A DNA stretch of 64,000 nucleotides from NCBI RefSeq assembly GCF_017357225.1, contig NZ_CP071604.1, positions 4,142,001 through 4,206,000 on the forward strand, in the 5' to 3' direction. The notes below the pieces were generated by a model that was given only the letters and a program-made list of their open reading frames with translations, was not told the DNA's origin and did no database searches. The position numbers were made by a program, and so were the translations under genes. The DNA comes from Rhizobium binae (GTDB taxonomy: Bacteria > Pseudomonadota > Alphaproteobacteria > Rhizobiales > Rhizobiaceae). This document shows, piece after piece, positions 57,009 through 63,709 of the stretch. Numbering within the stretch: the stretch's first letter is position 1; every line of letters begins with the position of its first letter.

Positions 57009-57484
57009 CGGCGCGCCTCCGCAACGAGTTCCGTCGCCAGCTGATCGTCGACCCGGCCATACACCTCACCGTCGAGCATCGCCGACGGGGCGCAGGCGCA
57101 GAGCCCGAGGCAGTAAACCGGCTCCAGCGTCACGCTGCCGTCGAGCGTCGTCTGGTGGAAATCGATGCCGAGCAGCGCCTTGACGCGCTCAGCCAGCGCA
57201 ACGCCGCCCATCGACTGGCAGGCCTCGGCGCGACAGAGCTTCAGCACATGCCGCCCAGCGGGGTGGTTGCGATAGTCGTGATAGAAGGTCATCACGCCAT
57301 GCACCTCGGCGCGCGAAAGGTTCAGTTCCTCCGCGATCACGGGCAGGGCTTCCTGCGGCACATAACCGAATTCCTGCTGAACTTCATGCAGAATGGGAAG
57401 CAGCGGCCCTTCGAGGAAGCGAAGGTCGGCGACAATGGTACGCGTGCGCGCTGCGATATCGCCTTCGGCGATATGAATGGTCAT
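57005..57484 (-). CDS. fdsG: Formate dehydrogenase gamma subunit (NuoE-like)
   Basis: 159 residues from ATG 57484 (GGGAGGG upstream); the longer frame to 57736 is discarded because it overlaps the LysR gene. The [2Fe-2S] thioredoxin-like fold has Cys ligands in KLCRAEACQSMG and VYCLGLCACAPSAM. First gene of the fdsGBA-fdhD-fdsD operon. A palindromic operator lies 117 bases upstream of the start. Confidence 0.95.
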   Translation of the reverse strand: MTIHIAEGDIAARTRTIVADLRFLEGPLLPILHEVQQEFGYVPQEALPVIAEELNLSRAEVHGVMTFYHDYRNHPAGRHVLKLCRAEACQSMGGVALAERVKALLGIDFHQTTLDGSVTLEPVYCLGLCACAPSAMLDGEVYGRVDDQLATELVAEARR

Positions 57485-57600
57485 AAGGCAGCCCTCCCAG
57501 CCGCTGGCTCGTTGCGGAATGTCGCCCTTCCCAGCATCAGGCCATTCCTCATGCACCATCTCAGGGAAGCCGGCGCCGATCAATAAAGCTGTCTCGTGAA

Positions 57601-57621
57601 TTGATAGGTTTTTCCTATCAA
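57601..57621. promoter_or_regulatory. LysR-type operator overlapping the regulator's stop codon
   Basis: TTGATAGG (57601-57608) and CCTATCAA (57614-57621) are perfect inverted 8-mers around TTTTT. This matches an ATAGG-N5-CCTAT LysR-type site. It covers the stop codon of the LysR gene (57618-57620) and stands upstream of fdsG. It is the likely binding site for activation of the fds operon. Confidence 0.65.
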
Positions 57622-58511
57622 AGCTCTTCATCCCGCACGAGCACTCGCGCCTCATGCAGCAAGGCCGACACGAGCGGCGTGAAGGGCTCGCGATAGGGCG
57701 CGACGAGGCCGACCAGATGGTGGGCTTCCGGCTCAACGATCGGAATCATTCGAATTTCTATTGGGAATCCAAATGATTTCGCGACGTTGCGCGGCATGAT
57801 GCTTGCCCAGCGTCCGGTTCTGACATGCGAGAACAGCACGATCATCGAGTTGGATTCGAGTGTTGGATGCACTGTCGCCCCGGCTTCCGTCAGGTGCCGG
57901 TTGATGATGCGCCGGTTCTGCATGTCGGCGGTCAATAGGCAAAGCCGAAGATCGCCGACCTCCTTCCAGGTCACGTTGTCGCGATCAGACAGCGGGCTGC
58001 CCGCAGCCGTGATCAGATGATAGCGCTCGGCATAGAGGGGAACGCTGGTGACACGCCCGAGCGGCTCATTTTCAAGATAGGTGATACCGGCGTCGATCTC
58101 GAGATTTTCGAGCATGCTCAGCACCTGCAGCGAATTGCGCGAGACGATCGAGAAGGTGACGCCCGGATGTCGCTCCTGAAACGGCGTGGTGATGCGCGAA
58201 AGCATGGCGAGGGCCGTCGGAATGGCGGCGAGGCGAATGTGGCCGGAAAGACCGCGCCGCGCCGCGCGCATTTCCTCGCGCATGGTGCGGGCATCGCCGA
58301 CGATGCGCCGCGCCCATTCGAGTACGCGCTGTCCCTCCGGCGTCAGCCCCTGATACCGCGACCCGCGCTGCACCAGCATGACGCCGAGCTGATCCTCCAG
58401 TTGGCGGATGGCGGCCGAGAGCGTCGGCTGCGAAATCCCGCATTCCTCCGCAGCGCGGCCGAAGTGCTTTTCATTGGCAAGGGCGATGAAGAATTCCAGC
58501 TTGTCGATCAT
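57618..58511 (-). CDS. LysR-family regulator of formate dehydrogenase
   Basis: 297 residues. The LysR HTH is at the N-terminus (LEFFIALANEKHFGRAAEECGISQPTLSAAIRQLEDQLGVMLVQRG) and the substrate-binding domain spans about 92-290. It lies upstream of, and in the same direction as, the fds genes, 133 bases from fdsG. I recall LysR genes beside fds operons in other Rhizobiales. The effector is inferred to be formate or a related signal. Confidence 0.9.
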   Translation of the reverse strand: MIDKLEFFIALANEKHFGRAAEECGISQPTLSAAIRQLEDQLGVMLVQRGSRYQGLTPEGQRVLEWARRIVGDARTMREEMRAARRGLSGHIRLAAIPTALAMLSRITTPFQERHPGVTFSIVSRNSLQVLSMLENLEIDAGITYLENEPLGRVTSVPLYAERYHLITAAGSPLSDRDNVTWKEVGDLRLCLLTADMQNRRIINRHLTEAGATVHPTLESNSMIVLFSHVRTGRWASIMPRNVAKSFGFPIEIRMIPIVEPEAHHLVGLVAPYREPFTPLVSALLHEARVLVRDEEL

Positions 58512-58587
58512 CCGGTCTCCCGACCCGGTATGCTAGCATCCGGATCCAGCCCATCTTCTGCGCAGCCCCCGCGCAGTCCGATATGCT

Positions 58588-58902
58588 TTAACCGTTTTCG
58601 ACAGCCGGAAAAAGATCGAACAGCGATTCGAGGAAGGCAAGCACGCTGAGATTGCCGATGCTGTAATAGACCAGCCTGCCCTGACGGCGCGTATTGACCA
58701 GCCCTTCGAGCCTCAGACGCGCGAGCTGCTGCGAGACCATTGCCTGTTGTATGCCGAGAATATTCTCGATTTCACCCACCGTCCGCTCCTCATTCGCGAG
58801 AATGCAGAGGATCAGAAGTCGGCTCTGATGCGCCAGCGCCTTCAGCAGATCGCTCGCCTCATGGGCTTTTGCAGCGAGTTTGTGCAAGTCCTGGCCGGTC
58901 AT
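58588..58902 (-). CDS. ArsR/SmtB-family regulator
   Basis: 104 residues from ATG 58902 (CCGGAG upstream); ATG 58929 would add nine residues. The winged HTH contains ALAHQSRLLILCILANEERTVGEIENILGIQQAMVSQQLARLRLEGLVNTRRQGRLVYYSI. The Cys in LILCIL aligns with the redox Cys of BigR/SqrR-like members, but a second Cys is not seen, so persulfide sensing is doubtful. The target could be the neighbouring SDR or LysR gene. Confidence 0.85.
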   Translation of the reverse strand: MTGQDLHKLAAKAHEASDLLKALAHQSRLLILCILANEERTVGEIENILGIQQAMVSQQLARLRLEGLVNTRRQGRLVYYSIGNLSVLAFLESLFDLFPAVENG

Positions 58903-59031
58903 CCCCGGCTCCGGTTTAGGCAACGGCATTCGGCATCTCGGAAGGGAAGCAAAAGGTAGATCAGCACAATAGCATATTCGCAAAAGCGAATTCGTCAAAT
59001 GTGATGAAATGCCAAAAAAGGTCCAAGTAAA

Positions 59032-59802
59032 TCAGCACATAAGCTGACCGCCGTTGATCTCGAGGATCTGGCCGGTAATGTATCCGGACAGAGAAGGAGC
59101 CGCCAGGAAGAGATATGCGGGAGCACAATCCTCGGCGGTCCCGAGACGCTGCAGGGGAATGGATTTTCTCGTCTGTTCCAGCTTTTCGCGGGAGGAATAG
59201 CGCTCATGGAAATCCGTCTCGATCGTCCCCGGCGAGACGCAGTTGACGCGGATGCCATCCGGCGCCAGCTCACGAGCAAGCGCTTTGGAATAGGTGGAAA
59301 CGAATGCTTTCGAGGCCGAATAGACCGAAGAACCGGGACTGCCGCCGGTCAGCGCTGAAATCGAAACCGTGTTGACGATGGCCGCGCCTTCTGCCGCCTT
59401 CAATGCCGGCAACAGCGCCCGGGTCAGCGCCACCACCGACGTCTGGTTCAGCCGCACGATCGCTTCATAATCCGCGTCGGTCAGTGTCGCAGCCGGAAAA
59501 CGGCCGAGCATGGTGCCAGCGTTGTTGACCAGCACATGCACCTTGTCGAAGAAGGCGAGAGCGTCCTCTGCAAATTGCGCAGCGCCGCCGACGGCGGTGA
59601 AATCGGCGTGCAGCAACAGCGCCCGTCTTTCCGATTCGGCCGTCAGCAGGAAATCCGGCAGATCCCGTCCCGGTTTGCGCCCGGTATGGACGATCACCTT
59701 GGCGCCGCAGTCCAGGAACTGCCGGGCCACCTCGAGGCCGATGCCCCGCCCGGCGCCGGTGACGACGACATTGCGATTTTCGAATAGTCTCGGATGAAAC
59801 AC
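59032..59802 (-). CDS. SDR-family oxidoreductase
   Basis: 256 residues from GTG 59802, which is preceded by a strong GAGGAGG at eight bases; the ATG at 59856 adds 18 non-conserved residues and has no ribosome site. Classical SDR motifs: TGAGRGIG (cofactor), NNAG, the catalytic Ser in SISALTGG, YSASK and the PG...T segment CVSPGTIETDF. The Arg-rich start after strand 2 (HTGRKPG) suggests NADP(H). Substrate unknown. It lies between the ArsR and soxR genes on the same strand. Confidence 0.88.
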   Translation of the reverse strand: MFHPRLFENRNVVVTGAGRGIGLEVARQFLDCGAKVIVHTGRKPGRDLPDFLLTAESERRALLLHADFTAVGGAAQFAEDALAFFDKVHVLVNNAGTMLGRFPAATLTDADYEAIVRLNQTSVVALTRALLPALKAAEGAAIVNTVSISALTGGSPGSSVYSASKAFVSTYSKALARELAPDGIRVNCVSPGTIETDFHERYSSREKLEQTRKSIPLQRLGTAEDCAPAYLFLAAPSLSGYITGQILEINGGQLMC

Positions 59803-59921
59803 GAAGCCGTCCTCCTCGCGGACAATGCCGCCGGTTGCGCCCTTCGCCCTTAACATATGAGCGCGCCGGCCGAAAGAAAGGCACGCACCGATCTTTCCGC
59901 CGGTGACCGGCTGCAGGAAGC

Positions 59922-60392
59922 TCAGCTTTCGTTCTCGGTCTCCAGAAGCCGCGCGCCCGGCCCTTCCTCACCGAGCCGATCGCAGGGATTGCGCAACGGA
60001 CAGCTCTCGATCGACAGGCAGCCGCAGCCGATGCAGCCGGTCAGACGGTCGCGCAGCAGGCTGAGCCGTCTGATTCGCTCGTCGAGTTCGCCCTTCCAGC
60101 GCGCTGACAGCGTCTGCCAGTCGGCAGCCGTCGGCGTGCGCCCCTGCGGCAGAGCGGCGAACGCCGTCTGGATTTCCGATAGCGGTATGCCGACACGTTG
60201 CGCCACCTTGATGATGCCGAGCCGGCGAAGCACGTCACGCCCGTAGCGCCGCTGGTTGCCGCGGGTGCGGACGCTGGCGATCAGCCCCTTGGCCTCATAG
60301 AAATGCAGTGCCGAGACGGCAAGACCACTGCGTTCCGCCACTTCGCCAACCGTCAGAAGCCTGCCGAGCGGCGTTGTAGAAATCCTATCCAT
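59922..60392 (-). CDS. soxR: Redox-sensitive transcriptional activator SoxR
   Basis: 156 residues. MerR-type HTH at the N-terminus ([26 protein letters not shown]), a dimerisation helix, and the [2Fe-2S] ligand cluster [12 protein letters not shown] (C-x2-C-x-C-x5-C), which is diagnostic of SoxR. It is activated by oxidation of the cluster by redox-cycling agents or superoxide. A SoxR box lies 11 bases upstream of the start, and a promoter with the same box points away from soxR. No soxS is seen. Confidence 0.95.
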   Translation of the reverse strand: MDRISTTPLGRLLTVGEVAERSGLAVSALHFYEAKGLIASVRTRGNQRRYGRDVLRRLGIIKVAQRVGIPLSEIQTAFAALPQGRTPTAADWQTLSARWKGELDERIRRLSLLRDRLTGCIGCGCLSIESCPLRNPCDRLGEEGPGARLLETENES

Positions 60393-60398
60393 CGCCTC

Positions 60399-60429
60399 TT
60401 GACCTCAATATTAGTTGAGGTTTTATAAC
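60399..60429 (+). promoter_or_regulatory. SoxR box inside a 19-bp-spacer promoter
   Basis: CCTCAA (60403-60408) and TTGAGG (60415-60420) form the SoxR palindrome. On the plus strand it sits between TTGACC (60399-60404) and TATAAC (60424-60429) with a 19-base spacer, the over-long spacing used by MerR-family activators such as SoxR at soxS. The promoter reads away from soxR into the candidate RNA. The same box is positioned to autoregulate soxR on the minus strand. Confidence 0.8.
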
Positions 60430-60435
60430 GCCTGC

Positions 60436-60528
60436 TCCGCCGGTCGTAAAGCCCAAGCTCGGGTTCCGTTCCCGGCAGGTACGGAACCTCGGAAAACACC
60501 CGGACAGGACTCCGTCCGGGTGTTTTTT
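60436..60528 (+). ncRNA. Candidate SoxR-controlled small RNA
   Basis: About 93 bases downstream of the SoxR-type promoter, with no start codon in an open frame. Hairpin 1: GGTTCCGT (60462-60469) with ACGGAACC (60481-60488), 11-base loop. Hairpin 2: a 13-bp perfect terminator stem. The 5' end carries a CCTGCTCCGCC stretch that could pair with ribosome-binding sites. The start point (about 60436) is inferred from the -10 element. It ends before the thiamine riboswitch, which is a separate unit. Confidence 0.55.
60493..60528 (+). terminator. Strong Rho-independent terminator
   Basis: AAAACACCCGGAC (60493-60505) and GTCCGGGTGTTTT (60514-60526) form a perfect 13-bp stem with loop AGGACTCC and a T tract to 60528. 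No protein-coding gene precedes it on this strand, so it ends the transcript from the SoxR-type promoter. Confidence 0.93.
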
Positions 60529-60616
60529 CGCGGCTGCGATTTCATTCCGACCGGGCGGACGGGTGCGCGATTTTGCGGTTGCGGTAAGAAAACCCCGATG
60601 ATAGTTTTCGTTGAAT

Positions 60617-60713
60617 AACAGGGGAGCTCCGTGTCGCCGGGGCTGAGATGCGAAGCGCAAGCCTCCGGACCCTTCAAAGCTGATCTGGGTAATGCCAGCG
60701 GAGCGAGGTTCAG
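60617..60713 (+). promoter_or_regulatory. TPP riboswitch (thi box)
   Basis: The conserved TPP aptamer elements are present in order: GGGGAGCTCC at 60621, GGGGCTGAGATG ending at 60650, ACCCTT near 60670, and CTGATCTGGGTAATGCCAGC followed by GGAG from 60680. It lies directly upstream of the ykoF remnant and thiX, so it controls the thiamine-precursor transporter. No terminator lies between aptamer and first ORF, and the aptamer ends right before the ATG at 60714, so translational control is likely. Confidence 0.95.
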
Positions 60714-60920
60714 ATGTTTTCCGGCGCACAAGTGTCACCTTTTCCGATGTCCAGCCGGTTCGCCGGCACCATTCTCGATGTCTTCGACAGCTTTGCCCAT
60801 CTGCAGCGGCGCGCGACTCTTCAACTGCGAAAAGGACGCTGCGGCACGTTGAATTGCTTGGATGATTTTATCCTTGCACAATTCCGATTTGAGCAATCAT
60901 GCCGCCGGACGAAAGCCTGA
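60714..60920 (+). pseudogene. Truncated YkoF-like thiamine/HMP-binding protein
   Basis: The first frame after the TPP riboswitch starts MFSGAQVSPFPMSSRFAGTI. This resembles the N-terminus of YkoF-family proteins (G-x-x-F-S-L-Y-P-M-T-x-x-F-x-x-x-I), which often accompany HMP/thiamine ABC importers. After about 30 residues the similarity ends and the frame runs through repeat-like DNA to a stop at 60918. YkoF proteins are about 200 residues, so most of the gene is missing. Identification is from memory of the family motif. Confidence 0.5.
60826..60905 (+). repeat. Repeat-like intergenic element joining ykoF remnant and thiX
   Basis: This stretch contains TTGAATTGC, GGATGATTTTATCCTT and AATTCCGATTTGAGCAATCATGCC. 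GGATGATT can pair with AATCATGCC near its end. The words GATGATTTTA and AATCATGC recur in a palindromic repeat class that I recall from Rhizobium intergenic DNA, and GATGATTTTA also occurs at 62491-62500 in this operon. The possible thiX start ATG at 60899 lies within it. Confidence 0.45.
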
Positions 60921-60931
60921 AATCGACGCTG

Positions 60932-61738
60932 ATGACATCGCCACCACCATTCGATTCGCGTCTTGCCGCGCTCAGTGCCTCCCTCTACCGGGCGAGCCCC
61001 GCCCTGCTCGCCGGTTTTGCCTTTCTGGCCGCATGGGAACTTTATGTCGATCTTTCCGGCATCAAATCGTCCATCCTGCCGGCGCCTTTGCGCATCCTTA
61101 CCCAGGGCTGGCTGAACCGCGAAGCGCTGATATCAAACACCTGGCCGACGCTCGGCGCCACACTCGGCGGCTTCGCCCTGTCGCTCGCCTTCGCTTTCGT
61201 CTCGTCGATCCTTATGGATTTCATGCCCTTCATGCGCCGGGCATTGCTGCCGATCTTCATTGCCAGCCAAACGCTGCCGCTGGTGGCGATCGCGCCCCTC
61301 GTCGTTCTCTGGTTCGGTTTCGGCCTGTTGCCGAAGATCTTGCTGGTCGCGCTCGTCACCTTCTTCCCGCTGCTCGTCGCCCTGCTGCAGGGCTATGAGG
61401 CGACCGACCGCGACATCACTGAACTCTTGAACTCGATGAAGGCAAGCCGCTGGCGCATTTTCCGCCTGGCCCGGCTTCCCTCCTCGCTGCCCTATTTCTT
61501 CGCCGGCCTCAGGATCTCCATCACCTATGCCGTCGTCGGCGCGATCTTTGCCGAATATGCGGGAGCTGCGCGCGGCCTCGGCATCTATATTCTCAACGCC
61601 AAGAACAATTTCCGGCCGGATCTCGTCCTCGCCGCCGTCGTCGTCAGCGCCGTTCTGACACTCTGCCTCTTCGGGATGACGCTGATGATCGAGCGCCTCG
61701 TCATGCCCTGGCAACCGTCCGGGGAGCGCCGCCGATGA
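60932..61738 (+). CDS. thiX: Thiamine-precursor ABC transporter permease (ThiX)
   Basis: 268 residues from ATG 60932; ATG 60899 would add 11 residues encoded by a repeat-like element. About six helices, beginning LLAGFAFLAAWELYV, with the permease signature EYAGAARGLGIYILN and an EAA-like loop ELLNSMKASRWRIFRLARLPSSLPYF. SsuC/ThiX-type family. It is controlled by the TPP riboswitch, which favours HMP or thiamine precursors over sulfonates or nitrate. The stop overlaps thiZ by four bases. Confidence 0.88.
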   Translation: MTSPPPFDSRLAALSASLYRASPALLAGFAFLAAWELYVDLSGIKSSILPAPLRILTQGWLNREALISNTWPTLGATLGGFALSLAFAFVSSILMDFMPFMRRALLPIFIASQTLPLVAIAPLVVLWFGFGLLPKILLVALVTFFPLLVALLQGYEATDRDITELLNSMKASRWRIFRLARLPSSLPYFFAGLRISITYAVVGAIFAEYAGAARGLGIYILNAKNNFRPDLVLAAVVVSAVLTLCLFGMTLMIERLVMPWQPSGERRR

Positions 61739-62547
61739 CCGATCAACTGGTCGAACTGCGCAAGATTTCGAAATCCTTCGACGGCATGCAGGTGCTCGGC
61801 GATATTTCGCTCGCTGTCGCAAGCGGCGAGTTCGTCTCGATCGTCGGCCCCTCCGGCTCTGGAAAATCGACGGTGCTGCGATTGCTGACCCAGGCGCTGC
61901 GACCCGATTCCGGCGCCTTGCTGTTCAAGGGCGCCCCGCTGGAACAGGCGCCACATTCCTTCGCCTTCATGCCGCAACGCGATGCGCTGATGCCCTGGCG
62001 CCGGATCATCGACAATGCCGCGCTCGGCCTGGAGGTACGCGGCATGAGCCGCCGCGCCGCCCGCGCCACTGTGGCGCCGTTGTTCGAGCACTTCGGCCTT
62101 GCCGGCTTCGAACACCATTATCCCGCCGAACTTTCCGGCGGCATGCGCCAGCGCGCCGCGCTGTTGCGCACCGTCGTCCAGAGCCAGGACATGCTGCTGC
62201 TCGACGAGCCTTTCGGCGCGCTCGACGCGCTGACACGCACGCAGATCCAGGAATGGCTGCAGGGCATGTGGACGCACCATCGCTGGACGGCCTTGTTGAT
62301 CACCCACGATGTTCGCGAAGCGGTCTTCCTCTCCGACCGGATCTACGTGCTGTCGGCCCGCCCGGCGCGTGTCATCCGCCAATTCCGCGTTCCCCTGCCC
62401 CGTCCGAGAAGCATCGCCGATCTCGGCTCGCCGGCGGCCCAGGCGATCGAGACCGAAATCCTGCAAACGCTGCTTCATCCGCTAGAACAGGATGATTTTA
62501 GGCCGGACGGCCCAAAATCTGAATCCTATTCCAATTTAAAGAGTTAG
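61735..62547 (+). CDS. thiZ: Thiamine-precursor ABC transporter ATPase (ThiZ)
   Basis: 270 residues. Walker A GPSGSGKST, Q-loop FMPQRDALMPW, signature LSGGMRQRAALLR, Walker B MLLLDEPFGALDA and switch His LITHDVREA are intact. The last 20 or so residues (DDFRPDGPKSESYSNLKS) are encoded by a palindromic repeat rather than by family-conserved sequence. It probably powers import of hydroxymethylpyrimidine or a degraded precursor. Confidence 0.9.
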   Translation: MTDQLVELRKISKSFDGMQVLGDISLAVASGEFVSIVGPSGSGKSTVLRLLTQALRPDSGALLFKGAPLEQAPHSFAFMPQRDALMPWRRIIDNAALGLEVRGMSRRAARATVAPLFEHFGLAGFEHHYPAELSGGMRQRAALLRTVVQSQDMLLLDEPFGALDALTRTQIQEWLQGMWTHHRWTALLITHDVREAVFLSDRIYVLSARPARVIRQFRVPLPRPRSIADLGSPAAQAIETEILQTLLHPLEQDDFRPDGPKSESYSNLKS

Positions 62548-62590
62548 AGCATGATGCCGAATACCGCTCACACCTTTCGGCATCATGCTC
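62494..62590 (+). repeat. Two-hairpin palindromic repeat at the thiZ 3' end
   Basis: GATTTTAGGCC (62494-62504) pairs with GGCCCAAAATC (62509-62519) with one mismatch, and GAGCATGATGCCGAA (62547-62561) pairs perfectly over 15 bases with TTCGGCATCATGCTC (62576-62590). The first hairpin lies inside the thiZ frame; the second lies between thiZ and thiY. The second resembles a repeat I recall as frequent in Rhizobium and Agrobacterium genomes. Confidence 0.75.
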
Positions 62591-62611
62591 CAGAGACCTG
62601 AGGAGGTCACC

Positions 62612-63622
62612 ATGCTGCTTCTCACCCGTCGACAGACGATCCTTGCCGCCCTCGCGACAAGCCTCGCCGGCCGCACCGGCTTCGCCCAGTCGGCACCGGC
62701 AAAGGTTCGCATTGCGCTCGACTGGACGCCCAACACCAACCATATCGGCATCTATGTCGCCAAGGCGAAGGGCTTCTATGCCGCCGCCGGCCTCGATGTC
62801 GAAATTCTACCCTTTACCGATACCAGCGCCGGCACGCTGGTGTCGAACGGGGTTGCCGATTTCGGCATCAGCAGCGAGATCGAGGCCCTGACGCAGCGCG
62901 CCGGCGGCGGTGACGTCAAGATGGTTTACGGCGTCGTCCAGACCGAAACCGCGCGCCTGATCTACAAGGGCGGACGCGACGACATCAAGAGCCCCAGAGA
63001 TCTCGACGGCAAGACCTATGGCGGCTTTGGCGGCACCTGGGAGAGCGCACTGATCTCGGCGATGATCCGCAACGACGGCGGCACGGGCGACGTCAAGACC
63101 GTCACTCTCGGCACCTCCGCCTACGAGGCGCTGGACAATGGCTCGGTCGATTTCACGCTGGAGATCTACACCTGGGAAGGAATCGCCGCCGAGCTGGAAA
63201 ACCGCAAGCTCGGCCGCTTCCACTATTCCGATTACGGCATTCCCGACGAGCAGACGACCGTCATCGTTTCCAGCGACGCCTATCTCGCGGCGAGTCGAGA
63301 ACAGGCCCGCGCTTTCATCCAGGCCACGCGCCAGGGTTATGCCTATTCCGTCGACCATCCTGAAGAGGCCTGCGACCTGCTGATTTCCAACAGCAATGGC
63401 GCACTGATGAACACGGAACTGGTGAAAGCGTCCCAGAAGGCTTTGATCGACGGGCATTTCCTCAAATCCGAAGCAGGCGTGATCGGCACCATCGACCCGG
63501 CGAAGGCCGATGCCATCGGCGGCTTCCTGCTTGAGAACGGCATCCTGCTCGATGCGAATGGCGCAACGCTCAAGGAGAAGCCGGATTTTTCCAGCTATTA
63601 TACCAACGAACTCTTCGGCTGA
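62612..63622 (+). CDS. thiY: Thiamine-precursor ABC transporter binding protein (ThiY/NMT1-like)
   Basis: 336 residues from ATG 62612 (GAGGAGG upstream). A Tat-like/Sec signal LLLTRRQTILAALATSLAGRTGFA is followed by the NMT1/THI5-like fold: VRIALDWTPNTNHIGIYVAKAKGFYAAAGLDVEILPF is the signature. The twin Arg in TRRQTIL makes Tat export possible. It should bind HMP or formylaminopyrimidine; the exact ligand is inferred. Confidence 0.92.
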   Translation: MLLLTRRQTILAALATSLAGRTGFAQSAPAKVRIALDWTPNTNHIGIYVAKAKGFYAAAGLDVEILPFTDTSAGTLVSNGVADFGISSEIEALTQRAGGGDVKMVYGVVQTETARLIYKGGRDDIKSPRDLDGKTYGGFGGTWESALISAMIRNDGGTGDVKTVTLGTSAYEALDNGSVDFTLEIYTWEGIAAELENRKLGRFHYSDYGIPDEQTTVIVSSDAYLAASREQARAFIQATRQGYAYSVDHPEEACDLLISNSNGALMNTELVKASQKALIDGHFLKSEAGVIGTIDPAKADAIGGFLLENGILLDANGATLKEKPDFSSYYTNELFG

Positions 63623-63709
63623 ACTCGGCCCGGTCTTGCCCGACGAGGCGTTCCACGGCAAGCTTTTGTCTGGTGTGGTTTGAGCCGGATCGGCAGGGTG
63701 GGGAACGAC

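Noticed and set aside
57485..57736. Long N-terminal extension of FdsG
   Set aside because: It would overlap the end of the LysR gene and its operator, and the extra residues are not NuoE-like.
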